Assembly: GCF_030915405.1 (NCBI RefSeq)
Contig: NZ_CP133262.1
Location: forward strand, 4,307,001 to 4,371,000
Source of the DNA: Neobacillus nitrireducens
GTDB lineage: Bacteria; Bacillota; Bacilli; Bacillales; Cytobacillaceae
Direction of reading: 5' to 3'
Length of the DNA: 64,000 nt
This document shows positions 40,158 to 49,923 of this stretch, piece by piece. The notes under the pieces are model-generated. The model was not told the origin of the DNA, searched no databases, and saw nothing but the letters and a program-made list of their open reading frames with translations. Both the position numbers and the translations under genes were made by a program. Every line of letters begins with the position of its first letter. Position 1 is the first letter of the stretch.

Positions 40158-41744
40158 ATGAAGAGAGAAGAATTAATTGCGCCAGAAAAGTATAATCTCG
40201 TGTCTGAGATGGAGTGTTTTGCAAAAGATCCGAGCAGAGTTGCATTGAAGTGGGAAAATGAGGAAGGAGACACTAAGCAGGTTACATATGAGCAATTAAT
40301 GAAAAAGGTCAACCAAGCAGGGAACGTTTTTGCCAAGAAAGGTTTAAACAAGGGCGATGTAGTTCTTGTTATCATGCCGCGTCTAATTGAAGCATACGTT
40401 GTTTATTTAGCCGCATTAAAAGCAGGAATGGTTGTCATTCCAAGCTCTGAAATGTTAAAGGAAAAAGATCTGCGGTACCGGATTACACACGGTGATGTAA
40501 AAGGAATCATTAGTTATTTTCCATACGTCGATCAATTTGAACATATCACCCCATCACAACCGTTAGTTAAATTTACAATTGGAGCTTCTGAAGAAGGCTG
40601 GATTCATTTGGACGAAGAGATGGCAACTGCATCTGATGAATTAGTTCTGGCAGATACGCTTAGAGACGATATGGCCTTTTTATCTTATACCTCTGGCACA
40701 ACGGGGAATCCGAAAGGGGTTGTTCATACGCATGGCTGGGCATACGCTCATTTAAAAACAGCTGCCGCGAAGTGGCTTTGTATTGAAGACGGTGATACGG
40801 TCTGGGCAACTGCAGGTCCTGGCTGGCAAAAATGGATTTGGAGTCCGTTTTTATCTGTGCTAGGCTCAGGGGGAACAGGCTTTGTCTATAATGGTAAATT
40901 TGATCCAAAAAAATATTTGAGTCTCCTTCAAAAATATGATGTGAATGTCCTTTGCTGTACACCGACCGAATATCGATTGATGGCGAAGGTTGACCATTTA
41001 GCTGATTATCAATTGCCAAATCTTCATAGTGCGGTTTCAGCAGGTGAACCTTTAAATAGAGAAGTGATTGATACCTTTAGAAAGCATTTTAATATTGATG
41101 TCCGTGACGGATATGGACAAACTGAAAATACCTTACTGGTTGGGGTTACAAAAGGGATGGAATTGAAGTCTGGATCCATGGGCAAACCAACACCGGGTAA
41201 TAGAGTAGAAATTATTAACGAAGTTGGTCTAGTATGTGCGGTCGGTGAAGTGGGCGATATTGCTGTCCATGTAGAAACTCCTGCGTTATTTAAAAATTAT
41301 TACAAAGACCCGGAAAGAACAGCCATGCAATTCCGCGGAGACTATTATATAACGGGTGATAAGGCGAAAATGGATGAAGAAGGCTATTTCTGGTTTGAAG
41401 GCCGCGGGGATGATATTATCATTAGTTCTGGCTATACGATTGGACCTTTTGAAGTCGAGGATGCGCTTGTTAAACATCCATTCGTAAAGGAATGCGCTGT
41501 CGTCGCAAGTCCGGATGAAATCCGCGGCTTTATTGTCAAAGCATTTGTTGTCTTAAGAGAAGATGTTGATTCAACAAATCCAGAATTAACAAAACAATTA
41601 CAGGAGCATGTAAAAACACTTACAGCACCTTATAAGTACCCAAGAAAGATCGAATATTTATCTGATCTGCCAAAAACAACCTCAGGGAAAATCCGTCGAA
41701 TCGAATTACGAAACAAGGAACTAGAGGCGGCTAAACAAGTTTAA
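40158..41744 (+). CDS. mbcS: Acyl-CoA synthetase (MbcS/YtcI-like)
   Basis: A 528-residue AMP-forming ligase. Motifs: SYTSGTTGNPKG near 176, YGQTEN near 322, GDKAKMDEEGYFWFEGRGDD near 402, and KTTSGKIRR near the end. It is a paralogue of AcsA in the same window. Position next to sspA matches B. subtilis YtcI, related to methylbutyryl-CoA synthetase, which activates short branched acids for membrane lipids. The exact acid is inferred. Confidence 0.82.
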   Translation: MKREELIAPEKYNLVSEMECFAKDPSRVALKWENEEGDTKQVTYEQLMKKVNQAGNVFAKKGLNKGDVVLVIMPRLIEAYVVYLAALKAGMVVIPSSEMLKEKDLRYRITHGDVKGIISYFPYVDQFEHITPSQPLVKFTIGASEEGWIHLDEEMATASDELVLADTLRDDMAFLSYTSGTTGNPKGVVHTHGWAYAHLKTAAAKWLCIEDGDTVWATAGPGWQKWIWSPFLSVLGSGGTGFVYNGKFDPKKYLSLLQKYDVNVLCCTPTEYRLMAKVDHLADYQLPNLHSAVSAGEPLNREVIDTFRKHFNIDVRDGYGQTENTLLVGVTKGMELKSGSMGKPTPGNRVEIINEVGLVCAVGEVGDIAVHVETPALFKNYYKDPERTAMQFRGDYYITGDKAKMDEEGYFWFEGRGDDIIISSGYTIGPFEVEDALVKHPFVKECAVVASPDEIRGFIVKAFVVLREDVDSTNPELTKQLQEHVKTLTAPYKYPRKIEYLSDLPKTTSGKIRRIELRNKELEAAKQV

Positions 41745-41761
41745 TTGGTAATGAAAGAAAG

Positions 41762-41787
41762 CAGGCGGAATACCGCTTGTTTTTTTT
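41762..41787 (+). terminator. Terminator after mbcS
   Basis: CAGGCGG / CCGCTTG stem (one G-U pair) followed by eight T. Confidence 0.8.
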
Positions 41788-41873
41788 GAAACAAAAAAAT
41801 CCCCTTTAGATAAAGTTTCGAGGTATAATAGACATTATTTCGAAACTAGAAAGAATAGGGGATCGGGAGACAT

Positions 41874-42806
41874 ATGAAAAAGACAGAAACACAAAAAGGA
41901 GCCATTTATGCCGGCTTTTCATATTTGTTATGGGGATTATTGCCGATATATTGGAAGCTTTTGGACCATGTTAATGCCAAGGAAATTTTAGCAAGTCGTG
42001 TGTTGTGGTCGTTTATTTTTATGGTTATTATACTTCTCCTCACAAGAAAATGGGGATTATTTCTCCAAACGGTTAAAGGTTTTGCTAAAAATAAAAAACA
42101 AATGTACGCCTTGACGATTGCATCTTTACTAATCAGTGTGAATTGGTTCATTTATATCTGGGCGGTTAACAGTGGTCATATGATTGAAGCAAGTCTTGGT
42201 TACTATATTAATCCTTTAATAAGTATATTATTAGGAATGATTGTTCTTAAAGAAAAATTAACTGTATATCAATACATCTCATTCATCTTAGCAGCAATAG
42301 GCGTGTTGATAATCTCCATTTCCCATGGACAGTTTCCGTGGATTGCCATCGCCTTGGCGCTTTCTTTTGGATTGTACGGTCTGGCGAAAAAATTGATAAA
42401 TGTGGATTCGGAAGTTGGATTAACTTTAGAAACCCTTGTGGTTACACCTGTTGCAGCTATTTATATCGGTTACTTATTTTTTAATGGCTCTCACTCTTTT
42501 TTATCTGATGGGGTCCAAACCGATCTGCTATTAATCGGTGCAGGAGCCGCAACAGCAGTACCTCTTCTATATTTTGCAAAGGGAGCAAAAAAAATTCCCC
42601 TATCTTTATTAGGGTTCCTGCAATATATTGCACCTACATTAACCCTGCTGCTTGGGGTATTTGTTTATGATGAACATTTTTCAAAAATACAACTTCTATC
42701 GTTCATGTTTATTTGGTCAGCTTTAGTCATTTATTCATTATCAAAAACAAAGCTATTATCGCCACAGTTGTTCAATTTTCGGAAAGAAAAAAGCACTAGC
42801 ATATAA
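41874..42806 (+). CDS. rarD: EamA-family transporter RarD
   Basis: A 310-residue membrane protein with about ten hydrophobic helices in the EamA/DMT pattern. The RarD signature GAIYAGFSYLLWGLLPIYWKLL is at the N-terminus. Family members are thought to export small metabolites; RarD was once linked to chloramphenicol resistance, which is not established. Single-gene unit converging on nadK. Confidence 0.88.
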   Translation: MKKTETQKGAIYAGFSYLLWGLLPIYWKLLDHVNAKEILASRVLWSFIFMVIILLLTRKWGLFLQTVKGFAKNKKQMYALTIASLLISVNWFIYIWAVNSGHMIEASLGYYINPLISILLGMIVLKEKLTVYQYISFILAAIGVLIISISHGQFPWIAIALALSFGLYGLAKKLINVDSEVGLTLETLVVTPVAAIYIGYLFFNGSHSFLSDGVQTDLLLIGAGAATAVPLLYFAKGAKKIPLSLLGFLQYIAPTLTLLLGVFVYDEHFSKIQLLSFMFIWSALVIYSLSKTKLLSPQLFNFRKEKSTSI

Positions 42807-42810
42807 TAAA

Positions 42811-42843
42811 AAAAACCTTATCCGCTTCGATGGATAAGGTTTT
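42811..42843. terminator. Bidirectional terminator rarD / nadK
   Basis: AAAACCTTATCC / GGATAAGGTTTT perfect 12-bp stem between convergent genes. Confidence 0.85.
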
Positions 42844-42871
42844 ACTATGTAGTGAAGATCCTTCTGTTTTC

Positions 42872-43675
42872 TTATAAAAAAGTCCGTTTTACTTTTTCCC
42901 AGAAGGAGTTGTCTTTTAATTTGAGTGTTTTTAACTTTTTATCACTTATTTTAATGCTGATCGTCTCCACGTGACGAATGGATAATGCTTCATTATCCAT
43001 CCCCATGGTTGGATGATCATTGCCTTCGGAAATTACTTTAAGTGTAAGTGTTCGATCACTTCCAACGATAAAGGAGGAACCTAGTGTCCGGTAACGATTT
43101 GTATTAACGGATGCTACCTCGCTAACCTGCATGCAGGGAAGAAGCGGGTCAACTATTGATCCTTTTACCGATTTATTATAGGCAGTACTTCCGGTTGGTG
43201 TCGCTACAATGAGTCCATCCCCGCGGAAGGTTTCTAAATGAAGCTGGTTAATAAAGATATCGACCACAAGTGTCTTTATGATTGCAGAGCGGATGCTAAA
43301 TTCGTTTAAGCAAGTAAATGTACCCTGCCCATCCACGGATACATCAATTAGCGGGTAACGTCGGACTTTTAAATTCTCATTTGTAATAATGGCGTCAATC
43401 ATTTTTGAAGTATCATTTATTCGGAAATCACAATACATACTCAAGGTATCCATAGTTGAAATTCCCATGTAAAGGCAATCCTCACGGAAGCCAGTTTTCC
43501 TGACAGCTTGAAGAAATGTGCCGTCATCACCAACACTGGCAATAATATTCGCGTGTCGGTAATCTTTCACAATCGTAAAACCATATCGATCAGCAATGTC
43601 AAAAAGAGGTGCCATTTTTAAAAGCATGTCTGAATCTTTTTTGTGATAGAAGTAGATATTACGTCTGTTTTCCAA
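42872..43675 (-). CDS. nadK: NAD kinase (second paralogue type)
   Basis: A 267-residue ATP-NAD kinase. The catalytic motif appears as VGDDGTFLQAV near 48 rather than GGDG, as in the NadK2/YtdI branch of Bacillus. The NAD-binding TPTGSTAYNKSVKGSIVDP is near 156. It makes NADP from NAD. Bacilli usually keep two NAD kinases; only this one is in the window. Confidence 0.92.
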   Translation of the reverse strand: MENRRNIYFYHKKDSDMLLKMAPLFDIADRYGFTIVKDYRHANIIASVGDDGTFLQAVRKTGFREDCLYMGISTMDTLSMYCDFRINDTSKMIDAIITNENLKVRRYPLIDVSVDGQGTFTCLNEFSIRSAIIKTLVVDIFINQLHLETFRGDGLIVATPTGSTAYNKSVKGSIVDPLLPCMQVSEVASVNTNRYRTLGSSFIVGSDRTLTLKVISEGNDHPTMGMDNEALSIRHVETISIKISDKKLKTLKLKDNSFWEKVKRTFL

Positions 43676-43842
43676 TTTATGTACCCCCTGTAAAGTATTG
43701 ATATAATTATAACATTTTTACCTATCTTAAAATAATCATTGGCAAAAAAATGTTAGTCTGAAATTAGTTTAGCATTTTATTGAAATAATATAAAAGGAGG
43801 ATGTAATTTTAAGCAAAAAGAAAAAGGGGGATTTACGAATAT

Positions 43843-44853
43843 ATGAATGGAAAACGTTGGGCGGCACTAGGGATTGCGGCAGCGTTATTTTTTGTATCTG
43901 TGGTGATAAATTTTTTATCGTCTTTTGCTTTTAAAGGTATTGAAACCAATTTTACTGACTTTATGGCAGCTGCTGACCAACCTTTTACAGAAGAGGTGGT
44001 GAAGGAAGGGAACGAATTAAAAAAAATTGTAATCCTCGATGTTAATGGTGTCATTCAGGACACGGGGGAAACTAGTTCTTTTCTGCAAAGTTCAGGCTAC
44101 AATCATCAGGATTTTATGAAAAAGTTAAATTACATTAAAGAGGATGATTCTGTAAAAGGGATCATCATTAAAGTCAATTCTCCAGGGGGCGGCGTGGTTG
44201 AAAGTGCAGAAATCCATGATAAACTAGCAGAAATTCAAAAGAAAAGTAAAAAGCCGGTTTATATCTCGATGGGTTCAATGGCTGCGTCAGGAGGATATTA
44301 TATTTCAACTGCTGCTAAAAGAATTTATGCCAGTCCTGAGACAATGACAGGTAGTCTTGGAGTGATTATGGAAGGGATCAATTATGAAGGTCTTGCTGAT
44401 AAGTATGGTGTCGATTTTGTCACGATAAAAAGTGGCAAGCATAAGGACATCATGAGCCCCACAAGAAAAATGACTGAAGAAGAACGGCAAATAATGCAGT
44501 CAATGATCAATAATTCGTATCAAGGATTTGTTAAAGTGATTTCAGAGGGGCGTAACTTGCCAGTCAATCAGGTGAAAAAAATGGCTGACGGCCGTGTGTA
44601 CGATGGGCGACAAGCGAAGGATTTGCATCTCATTGATGGTTTCGGTTACCTAGACGATGTAGTGAATCGTATGAAAAAACAGGAGAAGTTAACAGGGGCA
44701 CAGGTTGTTCGCTATTCAGATTCTCTCGGTTTGGGTTCTTTATTTTCGCTGCAGGCAAAGAAATTAATGGGTGAAAACGTTGAAATGGCTGGATTCATGA
44801 AGATTCTTTCTAAGCCCAATTCACCGCGTCTCATGTACCTGTATGCAGAATAG
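43843..44853 (+). CDS. sppA: Signal peptide peptidase SppA
   Basis: A 336-residue membrane-anchored serine protease of family S49. One N-terminal membrane helix (about 7-28) precedes the catalytic region with the serine in GSMAASGGYYIS near 148 and the lysine near 199. It digests remnant signal peptides and antimicrobial peptides. It is followed 11 nt later by the gene for its inhibitor. GGGGGA site. Confidence 0.93.
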   Translation: MNGKRWAALGIAAALFFVSVVINFLSSFAFKGIETNFTDFMAAADQPFTEEVVKEGNELKKIVILDVNGVIQDTGETSSFLQSSGYNHQDFMKKLNYIKEDDSVKGIIIKVNSPGGGVVESAEIHDKLAEIQKKSKKPVYISMGSMAASGGYYISTAAKRIYASPETMTGSLGVIMEGINYEGLADKYGVDFVTIKSGKHKDIMSPTRKMTEEERQIMQSMINNSYQGFVKVISEGRNLPVNQVKKMADGRVYDGRQAKDLHLIDGFGYLDDVVNRMKKQEKLTGAQVVRYSDSLGLGSLFSLQAKKLMGENVEMAGFMKILSKPNSPRLMYLYAE

Positions 44854-44864
44854 GGGGAGATTAA

Positions 44865-45332
44865 ATGGAAATGAAGGAGTACCAAGAAATCAACCATTAT
44901 AGAAATGAGAACTATATGGTTCGCTATGCAGGCTTCTGGATGCGCTTTTGGGCCTATCTGCTTGATCTAGTCGTTGTGGGGAGCATCGTTCGGCTGCTAA
45001 TCAAGCCGGTATTTCGAATTTTGGATATCCCCTTAGCTAAAGCAAATATGTTTGCTCCGGCTTCAATTGCAGCGGCGGTAATTTTTTATTTATATTTCGT
45101 CCTGATGACAAAATATTTTAATCAAACACTTGGGAAAATGGTATTTGGATTGAAGGTAGTTGATTTAAAAAGTGACCAATTAACTTGGGGAACGATTCTC
45201 TTTCGTGAATGGATTGGTCGATTTATATCGGCAACCATCATTGTCGGATATATCATTGTCGCATTCTTACCTAAAAAACAGGGCTTGCATGATCTCTTCA
45301 CAGACACCACTGTCATTCATGTAGAACGGTGA
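44865..45332 (+). CDS. sppI: RDD-family SppA inhibitor SppI (YteJ)
   Basis: A 155-residue membrane protein with the RDD domain (RFWAYLLDLVVVGSIV near 27) and three to four helices. B. subtilis YteJ was shown to inhibit SppA and was renamed SppI. Immediate position after sppA supports the same role. Conserved GLKVVDLKSDQLTWGTILFREW is typical of RDD proteins. Confidence 0.88.
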   Translation: MEMKEYQEINHYRNENYMVRYAGFWMRFWAYLLDLVVVGSIVRLLIKPVFRILDIPLAKANMFAPASIAAAVIFYLYFVLMTKYFNQTLGKMVFGLKVVDLKSDQLTWGTILFREWIGRFISATIIVGYIIVAFLPKKQGLHDLFTDTTVIHVER

Positions 45333-45333
45333 G

Positions 45334-45374
45334 GATAAACCTATCAACATTTGTTGGTAGGTTTATTTTTTTAT
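45334..45374 (+). terminator. sppA-sppI terminator
   Basis: ATAAACCTA / TAGGTTTAT outer stem with an inner CAAC/GTTG and a T7 tail. Confidence 0.8.
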
Positions 45375-45408
45375 ATAAAAGCAAATACTACCCGCTGAAA
45401 GGGTGTGA

Positions 45409-46107
45409 TTGAAATTGTTTTGGGTGCTCCTCGTTTTGTCGATTCTCTTGCTCTTATTCATACTCATTCTTTTTACTAAATTAACTATCCTTATCAATTA
45501 TTATCATCATAATGATAATGATGATTTAAAAATAAAATTAAAGATTTGGTTTGGATTAATTAAATATACGATTAACGTCCCCTTAATAAAGGTGGATGAT
45601 AATTCCCCAAGCCTGATTGTAAAAAGTAACACCAAATTGGGCGATTCTTCAGAGCAATCAACAAAAGAAGAGGCAAAAAGAATTACAACCGAGGATGTTG
45701 ATACTTATTTTACAAATGCCAAAAAATTATTAAATCATGTGGTTGGATTACATCGGATTGTCAGGATGTTTCTTCGAAAGGTAACTTTGAAAGGTTTCGA
45801 ATGGGAAACAATGATTGGATTAGGAGATGCAGCCCACACCGGAACGATAACGGGTGCAATATGGGCTTTTAAAGGAAGTGTTATTGGGCTTATTAGTCAT
45901 TATTTAAAACTTAAAGAAATGCCGAAAATAACGGTGACCCCGCACTTTCAAGCAGCGGTTATTCATACAAGACTCACATGTATTATTCAGTTTCGTATCG
46001 GGCATGCTATTCTAGCAGGATTAAAACTATTTAAATTCTGGAAGGGCGGACTTCCGCACTTAAAAAAGAAAACAAATTTTGCACATGATAAAACAAAATC
46101 CGTTTGA
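45409..46107 (+). CDS. ytfI: DUF2953 protein YtfI
   Basis: A 232-residue protein with one N-terminal hydrophobic helix (about 4-26), basic overall, of the DUF2953 family. It precedes gerW, as in Bacillus, and ytfI-ytfJ are expressed in the sporulation mother cell there. The TTG start follows AAAGGGTG; a second TTG six bases later is possible. Function unknown. Confidence 0.8.
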   Translation: MKLFWVLLVLSILLLLFILILFTKLTILINYYHHNDNDDLKIKLKIWFGLIKYTINVPLIKVDDNSPSLIVKSNTKLGDSSEQSTKEEAKRITTEDVDTYFTNAKKLLNHVVGLHRIVRMFLRKVTLKGFEWETMIGLGDAAHTGTITGAIWAFKGSVIGLISHYLKLKEMPKITVTPHFQAAVIHTRLTCIIQFRIGHAILAGLKLFKFWKGGLPHLKKKTNFAHDKTKSV

Positions 46108-46124
46108 AAAAGGAGGAAATAGCC

Positions 46125-46598
46125 ATGTCTGACCACCCAATTCAAGGTTTGATGACAACTGCGATGGAAAGCTTAAAAGAAATGATTGATGTGAATACGA
46201 TTATAGGGGACCCTGTTGAAACCCCTGATGGCAGTGTGATCTTAACCGTTTCAAAAGTAGGCTTTGGATTTGCCGCAGGCGGCAGTGAATTTAAGCTTGA
46301 GGGGTCTCAAGGAAAAGGTGAAGGACAAAGTCAAGGTTCATCCCACCCATTTGGCGGCGGGAGCGGGGGCGGTGTTTCAATTACCCCAATTGCCTTTTTA
46401 ATTGTCAACTCTCACGGAGTTAAAATGCTTCACTTAGATGAAAGTACCCATTTGTATGAAAAGATTCTAGAACTTGCTCCCCAAGCAATTGATAAAATTC
46501 AGCAAATGTTCTCAAAAAAAGACCAAGGTCAACAGCAGCAAAGTAGTTTGCAAGGTTCTAAACAGGAGCATAAACCAAAAGAAGAGCTTGAATTATAG
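46125..46598 (+). CDS. gerW: Spore germination/sporulation protein GerW (YtfJ)
   Basis: A 157-residue protein of the GerW/YtfJ family. The conserved core DVNTIIGDPVETPDGSVILTVSKVGFGFAAGG is at 20-52, followed by a Gly-rich stretch and a C-terminal helix with a Gln-rich tail. Required in B. subtilis for germination with L-alanine. The ATG at 46125 follows AGGAGG, 17 nt after ytfI. Confidence 0.9.
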   Translation: MSDHPIQGLMTTAMESLKEMIDVNTIIGDPVETPDGSVILTVSKVGFGFAAGGSEFKLEGSQGKGEGQSQGSSHPFGGGSGGGVSITPIAFLIVNSHGVKMLHLDESTHLYEKILELAPQAIDKIQQMFSKKDQGQQQQSSLQGSKQEHKPKEELEL

Positions 46599-46600
46599 CA

Positions 46601-46642
46601 AAAAGGTTAATCTTCCAATACTGTGGAAGGTTAACTTTTTTC
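46601..46642 (+). terminator. ytfI-gerW terminator
   Basis: GTTAA..CTTCCA / TGGAAG..TTAAC stem with a T6 tail. Confidence 0.8.
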
Positions 46643-46776
46643 ATGTGACATCGTTTCAAAAGGCTAAATAATTGCAAATTATTTTTTGAAAAGATAGAAT
46701 TTACACTGTACATATTTAGAGTGAAGCGGTTATTAACAATCGTCTGAGCTTGGATACGACAAAGGAGGATGTTTTT

Positions 46777-47277
46777 ATGGCAAATGTAACATTTAAAGGG
46801 AATCCGATTACACTATTAGGCAATGAAGTTAAGGTAGGGGACAAAGCTCCCAACTTTTCTGTGCTAGCAAATGACTTATCAGCAGTTACGTTAGAAAGTA
46901 CCAAAGGTCAAGTACGTTTAATTACCTCTGTACCATCTTTGGATACTGGTGTTTGTGATGCGGAAACACGCCGATTTAATGAAGAAGCAAACAGCTTAGG
47001 CAACGTGAAAATTTTAACTGTCAGCGTTGACTTACCATTTGCACAAAAGCGTTGGTGTGCTGCAAGCGGAATCGAAAATGTTCAGACATTATCTGATCAC
47101 CGTGACCTTTCTTTTGGAGAAGCATATGGGGTTGCTATCCAAGAATTAAGACTTTTGGCACGTGCGGTATTTGTTGTTGATTCAAGCGATACAGTGACAT
47201 ACGTTGAGTATGTTAGTGAAGCAACAAACCACCCTAATTACGAAGCAGCACTTGAAGCAGCAAAGACAGCAAAATAA
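46777..47277 (+). CDS. tpx: Thiol peroxidase Tpx
   Basis: A 166-residue atypical two-cysteine peroxiredoxin. The peroxidatic Cys60 is in [15 protein letters not shown] and the resolving Cys94 in RWCAASGIE, the standard Tpx positions. It reduces peroxides with thioredoxin; the CXXC-less active site and full length are normal. The ATG at 46777 follows AAAGGAGG. Confidence 0.95.
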   Translation: MANVTFKGNPITLLGNEVKVGDKAPNFSVLANDLSAVTLESTKGQVRLITSVPSLDTGVCDAETRRFNEEANSLGNVKILTVSVDLPFAQKRWCAASGIENVQTLSDHRDLSFGEAYGVAIQELRLLARAVFVVDSSDTVTYVEYVSEATNHPNYEAALEAAKTAK

Positions 47278-47391
47278 GTTCATCATACGAAAGCCTCGCA
47301 TTGGTGGGGCTTTTTTATATTGCGTAAGACTTGTATAAAATGTCGATACTCGATTAAAATGGATAAGGAAATTAATGAGGGAGGGGAAAAG

Positions 47392-48375
47392 ATGAAAGTT
47401 TCTTCAGTAGAACAACTGTTTACGTTATTTAATGAAACTGCACTTCTTTTACAGGAAGAATTAAATTGTACATATTTAGAGGCACTTGCAGAAACAGGAG
47501 AGAATTTATTTCAAGGCTCAATCCTTCAGGATGAGGTCAGCGAACTAACTGAAAAAAGGTTAAGTAAACAATATGAACAGATTCATTTAAAAAATTTCTC
47601 AAACGAAGAAATACGAAAAGCCTATCAGCTGGTGATCTTAAAAGGGATGAAAGAAAGTGCTCAGCCTAACCATCAAATGACACCAGATTCAGTTGGGATG
47701 CTCGTCGGTTATTTAGTTGATAGATTTATGAAACAGTCCTCTTTTCGTCTGCTTGACCCAGCAGTAGGAACAGGAAATTTATTAACAACTGTAGTAAATC
47801 ACCTACCTAAAAAAGTAGCATCTATCGGTGTGGAAATTGATGACCTGTTAATTAAACTAGCTTATGTCAATGCCAATTTACAAGAGCACCCTATACAACT
47901 CTTCAATCAAGACAGCCTTGAGCCGTTGTTTATCGATCCCGTTGATGCGGTCATCGGTGATTTGCCTATTGGCTATTACCCGAATGATGTGAGAGCAGCC
48001 GATTATCAAGTGAAGGCAGATGAGGGACATACCTTTTCCCATCATTTATTCATTGAGCAAAGTGTTAAGCATACGGCACCTGGAGGTTATTTATTTTTCA
48101 TTATTCCTAATGGATTATTTGAAAGTGACCAATCATCAAAGCTAAGTGAATTCTTTAAAGAGCACGTCATTGTACAAGGACTGTTACAATTACCAACCAG
48201 CATGTTTAATAATAAAAATACAGCAAAGAGTATTATGATCCTCCAGAAAAAGGGAGAAGGTGTGCAGCCTCCAAAGCAAGCATTACTTGTCGATTTACCA
48301 AGCCTTTCCAATGCAACAGAGATGGACAAAATCCTATCTAAGATGGAAAAATGGTTCCAAGAAAACAAAGGATGA
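47392..48375 (+). CDS. ytxK: Class I SAM-dependent methyltransferase YtxK
   Basis: A 327-residue protein with an N-terminal helical region and a type I restriction-like N6-adenine methylase fold. SAM motif LLDPAVGTGNLLT is near 122. The catalytic motif IV reads GDLPIGYYP instead of NPPY/F. It stands alone with no specificity or restriction subunit, next to tpx and ackA as in B. subtilis. Whether it methylates DNA is not known. Confidence 0.82.
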   Translation: MKVSSVEQLFTLFNETALLLQEELNCTYLEALAETGENLFQGSILQDEVSELTEKRLSKQYEQIHLKNFSNEEIRKAYQLVILKGMKESAQPNHQMTPDSVGMLVGYLVDRFMKQSSFRLLDPAVGTGNLLTTVVNHLPKKVASIGVEIDDLLIKLAYVNANLQEHPIQLFNQDSLEPLFIDPVDAVIGDLPIGYYPNDVRAADYQVKADEGHTFSHHLFIEQSVKHTAPGGYLFFIIPNGLFESDQSSKLSEFFKEHVIVQGLLQLPTSMFNNKNTAKSIMILQKKGEGVQPPKQALLVDLPSLSNATEMDKILSKMEKWFQENKG

Positions 48376-48463
48376 TCGGGTTTGAACCCTGGTCATCCTT
48401 GTTTTTTGAGTGTTATAAATGTTAGGAAAGTACCGAAATATGTGAATATATTAACATTTGTAA

Positions 48464-48477
48464 TGTAAACGCTCACA
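48464..48477. promoter_or_regulatory. cre operator upstream of ackA
   Basis: TGTAAACGCTCACA fits the cre consensus at every position. It is about 155 nt before the ackA start. If TTGAAA (48491) and TTAAAT (48514) form the promoter, the centre is about 56 bp upstream of the start of transcription, the geometry of CcpA activation known for B. subtilis ackA. Confidence 0.8.
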
Positions 48478-48535
48478 TGCAAATTATACCTTGAAATATA
48501 ATATTCACAGTGATTAAATGAGGAAGGAAATAATC

Positions 48536-48577
48536 ATGAATGGTTTGCGCAAAATAATAGTGTACTACACAAAATAA
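48536..48577 (+). CDS. Possible 13-codon leader peptide before ackA
   Basis: An ATG with AGGAAGG eight bases upstream opens a 13-residue frame ([13 protein letters not shown]), ending 41 nt before the acetate kinase start. It is translated only if transcription starts before 48521. No attenuator-like terminator is visible between it and ackA, so its role is unclear and it may be chance. Confidence 0.3.
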   Translation: MNGLRKIIVYYTK

Positions 48578-48618
48578 AACTAAACCAGTGTTGTTATATA
48601 AAAGGAGCGGTAACAAAA

Positions 48619-49812
48619 ATGGCAAAAATTATTGCAATTAACGCAGGAAGTTCTTCTTTGAAGTTTCAATTATTTGAAATGCCAAATGAGAAAGTTATTA
48701 CAAAAGGATTAATTGAACGAATCGGATTAAAAGATTCGATTTTTAATATTACAGTAAATGGGGAAAAGGTCCAAGAAATTATCGATATTCCCGATCATGA
48801 GGTCGCGGTTAAAATGCTTTTGGATAAACTAACCACTTTAGGGATTATCAAATCACTTGATGAGATTGTTGGAATGGGCCATCGTGTCGTTCATGGTGGA
48901 GAAACCTTTAATGACTCTGTGCTTATCACTGATAAAGTGTTACAGAAAATTGATGAATTATCAGAACTTGCACCATTGCATAACCCAGCAAATCTTACAG
49001 GAATTAAAGCTTTCATGAGTGTGCTGCCAAATGTTCCTGCAGTTGCTGTGTTTGATACAGCTTTCCATCAAACGATGCCGGAAAGTTCTTACCTGTACAG
49101 CTTGCCAATGGAGTATTATGAAGAGTATGGCATTCGTAAGTATGGTTTTCATGGAACATCGCATAAATATGTTTCACAACGTGCTGCCGAGTTATTAGGT
49201 CGCCCCGTTGATCAACTTCGCCTCATTTCGTGCCATTTAGGGAATGGTGCAAGTATTGCTGCAATTGAAGGCGGCATGTCGATTGACACCTCTATGGGCT
49301 TTACACCACTTGCTGGGGTAACAATGGGAACTCGCTCAGGGAATATTGACCCTGCTCTTATTCCTTATATTATGGAAAAAACAAATAAAACTGCAGAAGA
49401 AGTACTTGATGTTTTAAATAAAAAGAGCGGTATGCTTGCTATGTCAGGCTTCTCCAGCGATTTAAGAGATATTGAAATTGAAGCGAAAAAAGGTAATGAT
49501 CGTGCGCAGCTTGCTCTAGATGTATTTGCCAACCGTATCCATAAATACATTGGTTCATATGCTTCACGAATGAATGGTGTAGATGCGATTATTTTTACAG
49601 CGGGTATTGGTGAAAATAGTGACACAATTAGGGAAAAGATTTTAAGAGGCCTTGAATTTATGGGAGTTTATTGGGATCCAGCTTTAAACAGAGTAAGAGG
49701 CGAAGAGGCATTTATCAACTATCCACACTCACCTGTTAAAGTCATTATCATCCCAACCAATGAAGAAGTAATGATTGCTCGCGACGTTGTTCGTTTAGCG
49801 GATAAACATTAA
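48619..49812 (+). CDS. ackA: Acetate kinase
   Basis: A 397-residue enzyme converting acetyl phosphate and ADP to acetate and ATP in overflow metabolism. The N-terminal [13 protein letters not shown], the GHRVVHGGE region near 91, FHGTSHKY near 176 and TAGIGENS near 327 are the family signatures. AAAGGAGCG site. It is the counterpart of AcsA, encoded 25 kb away: AckA makes acetate, AcsA takes it back. Confidence 0.96.
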   Translation: MAKIIAINAGSSSLKFQLFEMPNEKVITKGLIERIGLKDSIFNITVNGEKVQEIIDIPDHEVAVKMLLDKLTTLGIIKSLDEIVGMGHRVVHGGETFNDSVLITDKVLQKIDELSELAPLHNPANLTGIKAFMSVLPNVPAVAVFDTAFHQTMPESSYLYSLPMEYYEEYGIRKYGFHGTSHKYVSQRAAELLGRPVDQLRLISCHLGNGASIAAIEGGMSIDTSMGFTPLAGVTMGTRSGNIDPALIPYIMEKTNKTAEEVLDVLNKKSGMLAMSGFSSDLRDIEIEAKKGNDRAQLALDVFANRIHKYIGSYASRMNGVDAIIFTAGIGENSDTIREKILRGLEFMGVYWDPALNRVRGEEAFINYPHSPVKVIIIPTNEEVMIARDVVRLADKH

Positions 49813-49817
49813 TAAAC

Positions 49818-49854
49818 AAAAGGCAAAAGCTTATTTAATGGCTTTTGCCTTTTT
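49818..49854 (+). terminator. ackA terminator
   Basis: AAAGGCAAAAGC / GCTTTTGCCTTT perfect 12-bp stem and T-run. Confidence 0.85.
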
Positions 49855-49923
49855 GCTTTTTATCCTTGGATATCCTTGTGATATACTAGAAATAGAAAGC
49901 GTTGCCGTGGAGGGGAATCAATC

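Noticed and set aside
49893..49912. cre-like AGAAAGCGTTGCCG before the EcsC gene
   Set aside because: Mismatches at the outer TG and CA positions; not better than chance.
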